A stretch of 42,911 nt of DNA from CANCDA01 sp043757205 (GTDB lineage: Bacteria > Pseudomonadota > Gammaproteobacteria > Burkholderiales > Burkholderiaceae_C), in assembly GCA_043757205.1 (NCBI GenBank), contig JAYVPU010000303.1:1-42911 (forward strand), in the 5' to 3' direction. Positions 1 through 7,941 of the stretch are shown one piece after another. The notes below the pieces were generated by a model that saw nothing but the letters and a program-made list of their open reading frames with translations, was not told where the DNA came from and did no database searches. A program made the position numbers and the translations under genes. Numbering within the stretch: position 1 is the first letter of the stretch; the number at the start of each line of letters is the position of its first letter.

Positions 1-1118
1 CGCGAGGCCACGATGCCCACCACGCCCTCGTGAAAGTCGGGGTCAAACACACAGATGGCGGGTGGTGGCTCATCGCCCTCATCGAACAGTGACTCGGCAA
101 TGGCAAAGGCCTGATCGCGCATGTCGCCCTCAATCACGCGGCGCTCACGGTTGATGCCGTCCAGCGTTTGGGCCAATTCATCCGCACGCGCAGCGTCATC
201 GGTCAGCAGGCATTCAATGCCAAGCGTCATGTCGGCCAAGCGGCCTGTGGCGTTGATGCGTGGGCCTAGGGCAAAGCCGAAGTCGAAAGTGGTGGCCACA
301 GTGGCATTGCGCGCGGCGGCGGTAAACAGGCTGGCCATGCCGGGTGGCAGCGCACCGGCACGCACGCGCTTCAAGCCTTGGGCGACCAGGCGGCGGTTGT
401 TGGCGTCGAGCTTGACGACGTCAGCTACCGTGCCGAGCGCGACCAGGGGCAGCAAGGTATCCAGTTTCGGTTGATTGCTTGCATCGAACATCCCCCGTTG
501 GCGCAACTCCGCCCGCAGTGCCAGCAACACATAAAACATCACACCCACCCCGGCGATGGACTTGCTCTCAAACGTGCAACCGGGTTGGTTCGGGTTGACG
601 ATGCAATCGGCCATGGGCAGTTCTGAGCCGGGCAGGTGATGATCCGTCACCAGCACCTGCAAGCCCAGCGCGCGCGCGGTGGCCACGCCCGCCACGCTGG
701 CGATGCCGTTGTCTACGGTGATCAGCACGTCGGCCCCGCTGTCTTTCACTCTTTGAGATATCGGTGGCGTCAGGCCGTAGCCGTCCACCACGCGGTCGGG
801 CACGATGTAGCTCACATGGCGCGCGCCCAGCAATCGCAGGCCGCGCATGGCGACCGCGCAGGCGGTGGCGCCGTCGCAGTCGTAATCGGCCACGATGCAG
901 AGTTTTTTGTCTTGCGCCATTGCGTCAGCCAGCAACACGGCGGCTTCGCGCGAGCCCAGCAGCCCGGAGGGCGGCAGCAAACGCGCCAGGCCGTCGTCCA
1001 GTTCGTCCTTGCTTTGTACGCCGCGCGCGGCAAACAAGCGCGCGAGTAGCGGGTGCACACCAGCTTGCTCCAGCGCCCAGGCAGCGCGCGGGGGAATATC
1101 TCTCGCTATTATTTTCAT
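1..1118 (-). CDS. recJ: Single-stranded-DNA-specific exonuclease RecJ (5' part, runs off window)
   Basis: RecJ degrades single-stranded DNA 5' to 3' in recombination and mismatch repair. The visible 372 codons hold the N-terminal DHH phosphoesterase domain: the DYDCDG metal-binding motif near residue 75, a following DNG, and a VTDHHLPGSE segment (the DHH motif), then the start of the DHHA1 region. The gene enters at base 1, so the C-terminal third is missing. The ATG at 1118-1116 overlaps the TGA of the upstream gene (ATGA), which implies translational coupling. This start codon lies inside a 27-bp dispersed repeat (1105-1131). Identity is strong from the motifs; only the end is unknown. Confidence 0.93.
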   Translation of the reverse strand, partial: MKIIARDIPPRAAWALEQAGVHPLLARLFAARGVQSKDELDDGLARLLPPSGLLGSREAAVLLADAMAQDKKLCIVADYDCDGATACAVAMRGLRLLGARHVSYIVPDRVVDGYGLTPPISQRVKDSGADVLITVDNGIASVAGVATARALGLQVLVTDHHLPGSELPMADCIVNPNQPGCTFESKSIAGVGVMFYVLLALRAELRQRGMFDASNQPKLDTLLPLVALGTVADVVKLDANNRRLVAQGLKRVRAGALPPGMASLFTAAARNATVATTFDFGFALGPRINATGRLADMTLGIECLLTDDAARADELAQTLDGINRERRVIEGDMRDQAFAIAESLFDEGDEPPPAICVFDPDFHEGVVGIVAS

Positions 1119-1131
1119 AGCTGGTTACGCA
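1105..1131 (-). repeat. 27-bp dispersed repeat, copy at the recJ start
   Basis: Read on the minus strand, this 27-mer matches the copy at 18227-18253 at 21 of 27 positions, sharing the CAGCTAT, AAAA and TAGC blocks. It contains both the stop codon of the upstream gene and the start codon of recJ. Confidence 0.6.
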
Positions 1132-2140
1132 TGATTTCTATGGGCTTGGGGCCAAAAATACTAAAAATTCTGTGCTGTAAAGAGCGTGGCGCGGCCGTGT
1201 AGGTCTGCGCGCTGCGCTCGCCGCACAGGGTGAGGGTGGCGCGCTCGGGCGGGCCGTCTTGATCGAGCGCGCGCATCAACTCAGCGCACAGCGTCGCGTC
1301 CAGTTGCGCCCAGGCCTGGCCCCAAGTGAGCCAGTCTTGTTGCAAGGCGGCGTGCATGAGATCAAAGGGGGCGACAAGGGTTGGGGCTAGAGATTTTCCG
1401 TTCGCCCTGAGCTTGTCGAAGGGTTCGCCAAGCTTCGACAAGCTCAGCCCGAACGGGTGTATCTCTGTTGAAAAATTGGTAGTGATCGGCGTTGTCAAAG
1501 CTCCGCTGCCGCTGACCCAAAACGAGTTGACCGGATACGCCCCGCGCTCAGCACGTGCCTCATTCACCGGGTGGGTGTAGAGCAGCATTTGCATCTCGTT
1601 TTGCAGGCGGCGCAGAGTGGGCGCAGCAGGCATCCAGGGCTTGATGTCACCCTGGCCCACCACGCGCTCGGGTGATGCGGTGGCCAGCGTGCGAAACACC
1701 TCGCCATGGGCCAGCCAGCGTGCGGGGTTCTCGTACACCAGGGTGATGCCGTCTTCCTCAAAGTAGGGCTGCATGGCGGCCAGCAGGGCGCGGGACTCGT
1801 CCTCGCTCAACGCCAGCACCTGCGGCGGATCCAGCGTGATCTGGGCTTGCCCCAAGTTCCAATGGCAGGGGGTGATGAAAGCCCAGGCCCGGGTGTTCGC
1901 CGCCAGCCCCGTAGAGGCCGCCTGCCACGCCGCCAGCGGAATTTGCGGCCCGCTTGGCAAACCCCAAGCCCGCGCCAGCGCGCGCTCGTGCGGCAAGGTG
2001 GGGCTGTCCTCGTCGGCAGTGTCCAGCGTGATCGGCGACATGCGAGACAACAATTGCGCCAGATGCGGCAGCCGCAGCCCGCTCAGCACCTGCTGCGCGG
2101 CGGGGTCGCGGCAGACCGCGAAGGGAATCAAAACATGCAT
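1115..2140 (-). CDS. Conserved protein upstream of recJ, phosphoglycerate-mutase-annotated family
   Basis: A 341-residue protein of the type found next to recJ in betaproteobacteria and often named phosphoglycerate mutase; I see no firm catalytic motif and do not assign a reaction. Features include an N-terminal MHVLIPFAV segment, a central segment around VYENPARWLAHGE and a late segment NSFWVSGSG. The start at 2140 is chosen because the upstream extension to 2197 lacks family character and would nearly meet lolC. The stop overlaps the recJ ATG, so the two genes form an operon. Residues about 229-248 are encoded by a REP-like palindrome inserted in frame, giving a stretch containing PFGLSLSK and PFDKLRANG that is foreign to the family. 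Confidence 0.75.
   Translation of the reverse strand: MHVLIPFAVCRDPAAQQVLSGLRLPHLAQLLSRMSPITLDTADEDSPTLPHERALARAWGLPSGPQIPLAAWQAASTGLAANTRAWAFITPCHWNLGQAQITLDPPQVLALSEDESRALLAAMQPYFEEDGITLVYENPARWLAHGEVFRTLATASPERVVGQGDIKPWMPAAPTLRRLQNEMQMLLYTHPVNEARAERGAYPVNSFWVSGSGALTTPITTNFSTEIHPFGLSLSKLGEPFDKLRANGKSLAPTLVAPFDLMHAALQQDWLTWGQAWAQLDATLCAELMRALDQDGPPERATLTLCGERSAQTYTAAPRSLQHRIFSIFGPKPIEIMRNQL
1398..1456. repeat. REP-like palindromic element inside a coding region
   Basis: Two 24-nt arms, 1398-1421 and 1433-1456, are reverse complements at 22 of 24 positions, separated by 11 nt. The core of the first arm reads GCCCTGAGCTTGTCGAAG. This palindrome type is widespread as an intergenic repeat in proteobacteria (established knowledge, from memory). 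Here it sits inside an open reading frame without breaking it. Confidence 0.85.
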
Positions 2141-2205
2141 GCCGCTATTGTCCGGCTTTATGTTGTTCAGTTGAATGCGCGTCCCTTTGATGGACAATCC
2201 CCTTC

Positions 2206-3462
2206 ATGCAAATCCCCTACGAACTCATTTTGGGCTGGCGCTACACGCGAGCCGGGCGGGCGACGCGGCGCAATGGCTTTATCTCTTTCATCTCGGGCGT
2301 GTCCATGCTGGGCATTGCGCTGGGCGTGGCCGCGCTCATCATCGTGCTGAGTGTGATGAACGGCTTTCAAAAAGAGGTGCGCGACCGCATGCTGGGCGTG
2401 GTGTCTCACATTGAAATTTTTGCACCCAATGGCGCGGCCTTGCCCGACGTGGCCCGCACGCTGGCTGAGGCACGCGCCAACCCGCAGGTCATCGGCGTGG
2501 CGCCCTTCATCGCCACGCAAGCCCTGCTGGCACGCGGTGAGGACATGAAGGGCGCTATCGTGCGCGGCATCGACCCCGCGCTGGAGCCCGAAGTCACCGA
2601 GTTGGCGGGTACGCTTAAAAACACGGCGCTGACGCGTCTCATCCCCGGTGAATTCGGCGTGGTGCTGGGCAATGAGTTGGCCCGGTCGCTTGGTGTGCGC
2701 GAGGGCGACAAGGTCACACTGGTGGCCCCGAGCGGCCAGGTCACGCCCGCTGGTGTGGTGCCGCGCCTCAAGCAGATGACGGTGGTAGGCACGTTTGATT
2801 CCGGCCACTACGAGTACGACTCGGCCCTGCTCATGATGCACCTGGACGACGCGGCCAAAATCTTCCGGCTGGAGGGACCGACTGGCATCCGCCTCAAGCT
2901 AAAAGACCTGAACCTGGCGCGCGAGGTGGGCGTCGAGCTGTCACGCAGCCTGAGTGGCGACTTGTTGATTCGCGACTGGACGCGGCAAAACCGCAATTGG
3001 TTTGCCGCCGTGCAACTGGAAAAACGCATGCTTTTCATCATCCTCACCCTCATCGTGGCGGTGGCGGCCTTTAACCTCGTCTCTACCCTGGTGATGACGG
3101 TGACCGACAAGCGCGCCGACATCGCCATCCTGCGCACGCTGGGGGCCAGCCCGCGCAGCATCATGGGCATCTTTGTGGTGCAGGGCGCGCTGGTAGGCGT
3201 CATCGGCACGCTGGCCGGGCTGGCGCTGGGCTTGCTGGTGGCCTTCAACATTGATGTGATCGTGCCCGCGCTGGAGCAGTTGCTGGGTGCCAGCTTCTTG
3301 CCGCGCGACATCTACCTCATCAGCCGCATGCCGAGCGAGCCGCAAAGCGCCGACATCATGCCGATCACCATCATTTCCCTGGTGCTGGCCTTCGCCGCCA
3401 CCCTCTACCCCAGCTGGCACGCCAGCCGCGTCAACCCGGCGGAGGCACTGCGTTATGAGTGA
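2206..3462 (+). CDS. lolC: Lipoprotein-releasing ABC transporter permease LolC/LolE
   Basis: Inner-membrane permease of the Lol system, which extracts outer-membrane lipoproteins from the inner membrane and passes them to LolA. The 418-residue length is typical. A cytoplasmic YELILGWRYTRA start precedes TM1 (about residues 25-50), a large periplasmic domain follows to about residue 270, then three C-terminal helices (about 270-300, 320-350, 380-400) with the FtsX-type ending WHASRVNPAEALRYE. Its TGA overlaps the lolD start by 8 nt. It diverges from the recJ pair across a 65-bp gap that must hold both promoters. LolC and LolE cannot be told apart by eye, and only one permease gene is present here. 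Confidence 0.92.
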   Translation: MQIPYELILGWRYTRAGRATRRNGFISFISGVSMLGIALGVAALIIVLSVMNGFQKEVRDRMLGVVSHIEIFAPNGAALPDVARTLAEARANPQVIGVAPFIATQALLARGEDMKGAIVRGIDPALEPEVTELAGTLKNTALTRLIPGEFGVVLGNELARSLGVREGDKVTLVAPSGQVTPAGVVPRLKQMTVVGTFDSGHYEYDSALLMMHLDDAAKIFRLEGPTGIRLKLKDLNLAREVGVELSRSLSGDLLIRDWTRQNRNWFAAVQLEKRMLFIILTLIVAVAAFNLVSTLVMTVTDKRADIAILRTLGASPRSIMGIFVVQGALVGVIGTLAGLALGLLVAFNIDVIVPALEQLLGASFLPRDIYLISRMPSEPQSADIMPITIISLVLAFAATLYPSWHASRVNPAEALRYE

Positions 3463-4132
3463 TATCGTTTTATCTGCCCAGGGCCTGAGCAAACGCTTTC
3501 ACGAAGGCCCGCTCGACGTCACCGTGCTGCAAGGCGTTGACCTGCAAGTGCACAAGGGCGAAACCGTGGCCATCGTCGGTGCATCGGGCTCGGGCAAAAG
3601 CACGCTACTGCACCTGCTGGGCGGGCTGGACGCGCCCACGGGCGGCGCGGTGCAGCTCATGGGGCAGGACATGTCCGTGCAATCGGCGGCACAGCAAGGC
3701 GTGCTGCGCAACCGGCACCTCGGGTTCGTCTATCAGTTTCACCACCTGCTGCCCGAGTTCAGTGCGCTGGACAACGTCGCCATGCCACTATGGATTAGGC
3801 GTCTAGACCACGCAGAATGTGCACAAGAAGCTACAAAAACACTAGCAAGTGTGGGCCTGCAAGACCGCCTGCACCACCGCCCGTCCGAACTCTCAGGCGG
3901 CGAGCGCCAGCGCGTCGCCATCGCCCGCGCCCTGGTCACGCAACCGGCGTGCGTGCTGGCCGACGAGCCCACCGGCAATCTGGACCGTGCCACCGCCGAT
4001 GGTGTGTTTGAGCTGATGCTGCAATTGGCCCGAGATCAAGGCACGGCTTTCATCGTCGTCACGCATGACGAGTCACTGGCGGCTCGTTGTGGGCGGCAAC
4101 TGAGGCTGGTGCAGGGGCGGTTGTCGGGGTAA
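3455..4132 (+). CDS. lolD: Lipoprotein-releasing ABC transporter ATP-binding protein LolD
   Basis: A 225-residue ATPase that powers lipoprotein release with the LolC/E permease. Walker A is GASGSGKST at residues 42-50; the Q-loop is VYQFHHLLPEF, the signature LSGGERQRVAIARAL, Walker B VLADEPTGNLD, and the switch His lies in VVTHD. The start at 3455 lies inside the end of lolC and is preferred over the long upstream extension because SDIVLSAQGLSKRF is the usual N-terminus. A copy of the 27-bp dispersed repeat (3820-3846) encodes the AQEATKTLA segment. Confidence 0.95.
   Translation: MSDIVLSAQGLSKRFHEGPLDVTVLQGVDLQVHKGETVAIVGASGSGKSTLLHLLGGLDAPTGGAVQLMGQDMSVQSAAQQGVLRNRHLGFVYQFHHLLPEFSALDNVAMPLWIRRLDHAECAQEATKTLASVGLQDRLHHRPSELSGGERQRVAIARALVTQPACVLADEPTGNLDRATADGVFELMLQLARDQGTAFIVVTHDESLAARCGRQLRLVQGRLSG
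3820..3846 (+). repeat. 27-bp dispersed repeat, copy in lolD
   Basis: A 27-mer matching the copy at 18227-18253 at 20 of 27 positions. It encodes AQEATKTLA in the same reading frame as the copies in the tatD-family gene (AQAAIKNVA) and the EamA gene (AQSAPKNIA). Confidence 0.6.
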
Positions 4133-4241
4133 GCGAGCCTGGAGATCGTGTCCGAATGGCTGCAAAAGACGTTCTGCCGTCGTACGACTATCCGATCTAC
4201 CTTCTCCAAACCCGACATTGGACTGGCATTCCTCCTGCACG

Positions 4242-4266
4242 CGTGCCACCTCTGTGGGGTGGCACG
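4242..4266. repeat. Perfect 9-bp inverted repeat abutting the GIY-YIG stop codon
   Basis: CGTGCCACC (4242-4250) and GGTGGCACG (4258-4266) are exact reverse complements around a 7-nt loop. The hairpin directly follows the minus-strand stop codon at 4269-4267. No T-run follows on either side, so it is not a clear intrinsic terminator. The rest of 4133-4241 shows nothing recognisable. Confidence 0.55.
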
Positions 4267-5166
4267 TCACCGTAACCGATGCTTCATTTTTGCGTAGGCT
4301 TCATCCGGGGTCAGACCTAGCCGGATGTGCCGTCTCAATGCATTTGCATCCACCCCCAACGCTGCCGCTGCGTCAGAGATTGTTTCATATTCAATCCCAA
4401 GAATTGAAGCGCCTTTGGCCGATGGACGCTCTCGATGCGGAGGTGGTGCGATGCCCAGAGATTGCTCGATGGTCCAACCTTTGATTCGATAACGACTATG
4501 GACGGTTCCTGGAACTTGTTCGTAGAACTTCGCAGCTTCACTGATACTGCCAAAAGTCTTGCCGGCGACGGAAATGGGGATTGATTTTCCCGCCCACCTT
4601 TTCTCCGCAACGCCCGCTGCCTCTTCGGGCATCCACTTCAAACGCGAAACCCTGAGTCCAAAAACTACCGGGTCTACGCCATGGGCCTCCGCGGCACCCG
4701 CGTAGCTCTGGTAAGTCTTGCCCGCGATTCTGATTGCTTTGGAGATCCCGATGGAGCCACCAAGGGCCGTGTTGTACCCATTGCGGATTGCGTCACGTTT
4801 TGCAATTTCAAGCACCTCCAATTCCTGCAACTCGTCATAGGTGCGAGCATTGGTGCTCAGTAGTTCAATCTTGAATGCCTGTTCGCCGTACTTTCGGATG
4901 GCGTTTGAAAATGCGGATTTTCGCCCGCTTCGGGCCGCTGCAAAATGTTGCTTCAGTCGATTCTCAAGCGGTCCGATGGTGAGCCCGACGTAAACCTTCT
5001 GGTTCACCTCGTTGGTGACCAGGTACAACTTGTAGCCCTGCAAATCTGGCACGGGCTCGAACTCTCCTCCAGCAACGCGAACCTCCTTCCATTTGTGCTC
5101 CCTGGCATGGCCCTCAAAGTCTCTGAATCGGGGCGGCGCAGGCTCGATTTGAAGCGCTTGCTCCAT
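4267..5166 (-). CDS. GIY-YIG nuclease domain protein with C-terminal repeats (3' part of a broken gene)
   Basis: A 299-residue reading frame with a GIY-YIG endonuclease domain at residues 45-140: YKLYLV then YVG at 59-61, the catalytic Arg near 70, a Glu-rich helix around 117-120, and NGYNTALGG at 130-137. Three related units of about 42 residues follow (about 145-186, 197-238, 254-296). Each runs roughly as I-x-G-K-x-Y/F-x-S, then an alanine-rich helix, then a G/R-W/L-T-x-E/D-x-A ending. They look like DNA-binding repeats of homing-type endonucleases. The apparent start ATG (5166) is probably not a true start: its first residues TMEQALQI continue a repeat whose TGG Trp codon has become the TGA at 5172-5170. 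The missing N-terminal part lies upstream (5167-5757). Confidence 0.75.
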   Translation of the reverse strand: MEQALQIEPAPPRFRDFEGHAREHKWKEVRVAGGEFEPVPDLQGYKLYLVTNEVNQKVYVGLTIGPLENRLKQHFAAARSGRKSAFSNAIRKYGEQAFKIELLSTNARTYDELQELEVLEIAKRDAIRNGYNTALGGSIGISKAIRIAGKTYQSYAGAAEAHGVDPVVFGLRVSRLKWMPEEAAGVAEKRWAGKSIPISVAGKTFGSISEAAKFYEQVPGTVHSRYRIKGWTIEQSLGIAPPPHRERPSAKGASILGIEYETISDAAAALGVDANALRRHIRLGLTPDEAYAKMKHRLR

Positions 5167-5757
5167 GGTTCAACCTCGGTTTACGCGTCTTTGCACGTTG
5201 CTCCAAGTTTGGCCAAACTTGGAGCAAAGCTGCTCGCGGTCTGCGATAGACCTCTCTGCGAAACTCGATCGCCTTGCCCCGGCCGGCGCGGCCTTTCAGG
5301 TGGCCCCTAAGCGCGTCTTCACGCGCGTATCCCTTCGCCACCCGGGCCGCGATTAGCTTAGGGTCCAGCCCCAACGCCTCTGCTGCTGCAAGGCTGCCAT
5401 ATTGAACACCCTCGAACTCCAGTGGCCTTCCGGTACTCCCCGATCGCTTTCTCGGGGGCATGATGCCCACGGCCTGTTCAGGTGTCCAACCGCCCGCCAG
5501 CCTTCTTGTAACCTTCTGCTTGCTGATGCCAAAGTGTTCACTCAACGTCGTGATGCTGTCGAACGGCTGCCATAGCAGAACAACGCTGCCTGCCTCCCCT
5601 CGCCATAGGGCCTCAGCTCATGGGTCCGTAGTGAGGCTGCGTGATACCTCAAGTCGCTGAGGGAGAGCGTTTGAGCTATTTCGCGGTGACTGATCAAAAC
5701 CCTTTTAGGGTCGATGTAATTAAGCGTTTGCCACTCCCGCGGTGCCTTCTTGTTCAT
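5167..5757 (-). pseudogene. Disrupted N-terminal part of the GIY-YIG repeat protein
   Basis: This stretch encodes further copies of the C-terminal repeat seen in the adjacent nuclease frame, but in shifting frames. One frame, open from 5617, reads PFDSITTLSEHFGI, then GGWTPEQAVGIMPP, then LEFEGVQYGSLAAAEALGL. At about 5245-5235 the repeat sense moves from AIEFRREVYR to another frame reading SIADREQLCSKFGQTW and NVQRRVNRG, then TGA, then TMEQAL of the nuclease frame. The junction would be explained by loss of one copy of an 8-bp direct repeat (GGTCTATC); that is inference. A 71-codon frame from an ATG at 5757 ends near 5542 and may be the original N-terminus joined by another frameshift. Confidence 0.65.
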
Positions 5758-5775
5758 GGGGCAATGGTATTTGCT

Positions 5776-5850
5776 TTTTCAGGTGTGCGGATGGTCTCGC
5801 AAGAATGCGGTCCAGCCTCCTGACCTGTAGCGTTTTCAGGTGTACGGATG
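5776..5850. repeat. Short direct repeat pair, 57 bp apart
   Basis: TTTTCAGGTGTGCGGATG (5776-5793) recurs as TTTTCAGGTGTACGGATG (5833-5850), 17 of 18 identical. It lies in non-coding debris between the GIY-YIG remnant and the IS91 remnant. Confidence 0.55.
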
Positions 5851-5929
5851 TGCGGCCCTCGCGCACGGGGGCGATGCGTCCGAAAGTCAAACCAGGTCGG
5901 AACCGGGTTGAAGTGCGCAGCTGAACAAG

Positions 5930-6046
5930 GCAGCCCTGCACATCGGCGCAATCGCCTTCATTCACCGCTTCGGTTCCAGCCTGAACGAGCATGTGCATTT
6001 TCACGTCTGCGCGGTTGCCGGGTGTTTGAGGTGGTGGCGGGTGAGC
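5930..6046 (+). mobile_element. Remnant of an IS91-family (Y2 HUH) transposase gene
   Basis: From 5933 one frame reads ALHIGAIAFIHRFGSSLNEH followed by VHFHVCAV, which matches the conserved region around the HUH (HFH) motif of IS91-type rolling-circle transposases as I remember them. At about 6017-6020 the sense moves to another frame reading VFEVVAGE, where the family usually continues as DGVFE, so a frameshift is present. Only about 40 codons are recognisable; no start, no catalytic tyrosines and no terminal ori/ter sequences are visible. It is a dead fragment. Confidence 0.6.
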
Positions 6047-6170
6047 ATTGGACTTTCCAGAACCTGCCGTTCGCGGCGGTCTGCTTGCGTTGCATAACGG
6101 AATTTCGTTTCAGACACCCGGGTGGAGTAACTACGGCGTCGAGATGGGGGGCTTGAAGCCGCTTTCAGGC

Positions 6171-7934
6171 TTAGCCGGTCTGCACCCCAAACCGGGCAAA
6201 CACCAGCACCAGAACCATCACCGCAAGCACAGCCGACACGCCCTTCCAGAACAGCACCGGATGCCGCTCGGCCAGCGGCGGGCGCGTCTGACTCAAGAAC
6301 GCCGCGTTGGGGTGGCGCAAGTCATAGACGAACTCGGACAGGCTTTCGTAGCGTTTGAGCGGATTGATATGCACGGCCTTGCTGAGCACGCCATCCAGCC
6401 AGGCCGGGGTCTCGCGCTCATCGTGCAGCACGGATTCATAGCGTAATTTTCTCTGCGCGGCTTGCGTCTTGGTCTTCGCCACTTCGGCCCCGTAAGGCAG
6501 CTGGCCCGAGAGCATCTGGTAGGTGATGACGCCGAGCGAGAACAGGTCGGAGCTGTCAGTACCCGCCTCACCTAAAAAGTACTCGGGCGCGGTGTATTGC
6601 GCCGTCCCCATGATGTGGCTGCGCGTGTTGGCTGAGGCCATCTCTTCAACGCCCGCCACGCGCACGGCCCCGAAGTCGATGATCTTTACCGTGCCGGTGC
6701 TGTCGATCATGATGTTGTCGGGTCGCAAGTCCTGGTGCAGCATCTCCAGTCGATGGAAGGCCTGCAGCCCTTTGGCGATCTGCTCGACGATGCCGCGCAC
6801 GGTTTCAAGTGCGGGCTTGGGGTGGTCGATCATCCACTGCGACAGGGTCTGGCCGTCGATGAATTCCGTTGCCACATACAGGTAGTGGCGCTCCCGCTTT
6901 GGCGGGCAGGGCTTGAGCACGTGTGCGCTGTTGATGCGCCGGGCCACCCACTCCTCCATGAGAAAGCGCTCCAGGTAGGCCGGGTCGGCTTGCAGGTCGA
7001 TCGACGGCGTTTTGAGCACGACCAAGGCTTCTGTCTCGCTATCGCTATCGCGGGCCAGATAGATGTGGCTGCGGTGGCTGGCATGCAACTCGCGCACGAT
7101 GGTGTAGCCGTCCATCATCTCCCGCGCCGCCAGCAACGGGGGCAGGGCTAGTGCAGACAATTGCTGCTGGAGGCCCTGGGCGTCGTGCTGGGGCAGGTCG
7201 GTGACGACGACGATCTGCACGGTCAGGTTGTCCGTGCTCCCGCGCTGCAAGGCCTCAGCCACTATGGCGCGCGCGGCCCGGTCCAAGTCGCCGTGCTCGC
7301 CTTTTTCGCGTTGCACGGCCTGGGTGATGAATGCCGCGTCCACATGCTCGTACACACCATCAGAGGCCAGCAAGAAGGTGTCGCCCTGCTCTATGGCCAG
7401 GGCCTGGTAGTCGATTTCAATCTGCGGTCTGAAGCCGACAGCCCGGCTCAGGTGGCTTTGTCCCTCTGACACCCAGACCCGATGGTCTTGCGTCAGTTGC
7501 TCCAGCGCCTGACCCTGCACGCGGTAGACGCGCGTGTCGCCCACATGGAAGAGATGGGCGGTGCTGGACTTGATGACCAGGGCGCTCAGGGTGCACACAT
7601 AGCCCCGGTCATCGTCGTAGCGGTACTGGCTTTGCTGGGTGCGCGAATGCAGCCAGGCGTTAGTGGCCGTTAGCACGCGCTCTGCGGACTTCTTGACCGA
7701 CCAGGCTTCTGACGTGCAGTAGTAGTCGTCCAGAAAAGCCCGGACAGAAAACTCGGCTGCAACCTGGCTGACTTCACTGCTCCCGATGCCGTCGGCCAGG
7801 GCGATGACAATGCCCTTGGCGCTCAGCAGGGGCTCTTTGGGCACCAGCACACCGTGGAAGTCTTGATTGACCTCCTTGCGGCCCTTGTCGGAATGTTGGC
7901 CGACGGTGACTTTCAAGGCTTTGATCATGTTCAT
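6171..7934 (-). CDS. Fused PP2C phosphatase - serine/threonine protein kinase, membrane-anchored
   Basis: A 587-residue signalling protein. Residues about 1-245 form a PP2C phosphatase domain: NQDFHG, ALADGIGSS, FHVGDTRVYR, LLASDGVYEH and STDNLTV supply the metal-binding aspartates. Residues about 275-535 form a Hanks-type kinase: VVLK (ATP lysine), HQDLRPDN with His400/Asp402 (HRD loop with Arg replaced by Gln), DFG from Asp420, and GTAQYTAPEYF (P+1 loop). One helix near 560-582 leaves a short tail, so the catalytic domains are probably cytoplasmic. It lies downstream of a formate/nitrite channel gene on the same strand, with a 12-bp inverted repeat between them, so the two may be co-regulated. 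ATG at 7934 or 7928 both fit; a substrate cannot be inferred. Confidence 0.88.
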   Translation of the reverse strand: MNMIKALKVTVGQHSDKGRKEVNQDFHGVLVPKEPLLSAKGIVIALADGIGSSEVSQVAAEFSVRAFLDDYYCTSEAWSVKKSAERVLTATNAWLHSRTQQSQYRYDDDRGYVCTLSALVIKSSTAHLFHVGDTRVYRVQGQALEQLTQDHRVWVSEGQSHLSRAVGFRPQIEIDYQALAIEQGDTFLLASDGVYEHVDAAFITQAVQREKGEHGDLDRAARAIVAEALQRGSTDNLTVQIVVVTDLPQHDAQGLQQQLSALALPPLLAAREMMDGYTIVRELHASHRSHIYLARDSDSETEALVVLKTPSIDLQADPAYLERFLMEEWVARRINSAHVLKPCPPKRERHYLYVATEFIDGQTLSQWMIDHPKPALETVRGIVEQIAKGLQAFHRLEMLHQDLRPDNIMIDSTGTVKIIDFGAVRVAGVEEMASANTRSHIMGTAQYTAPEYFLGEAGTDSSDLFSLGVITYQMLSGQLPYGAEVAKTKTQAAQRKLRYESVLHDERETPAWLDGVLSKAVHINPLKRYESLSEFVYDLRHPNAAFLSQTRPPLAERHPVLFWKGVSAVLAVMVLVLVFARFGVQTG

Positions 7935-7941
7935 CACCCAA

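Larger units (their letters stand above)
5758..6170. other. Gene-free decayed region between the GIY-YIG remnant and the kinase gene
   Basis: About 410 bp without an intact gene. It contains the direct repeat at 5776-5850 and the IS91-type transposase scrap at about 5930-6046. The rest, including 6047-6170, shows nothing I recognise. Confidence 0.6.

Noticed and set aside
2167..2841. 224-codon minus-strand frame opposite lolC
   Set aside because: Composition is that of an antisense frame of a GC-rich gene; lolC is certain.
5114..5545. 143-codon minus-strand frame as an intact gene
   Set aside because: It begins at a TTG inside a repeat unit, and its end after the shift near 5240 is out of frame with the repeat sense; it is a piece of the broken nuclease gene.
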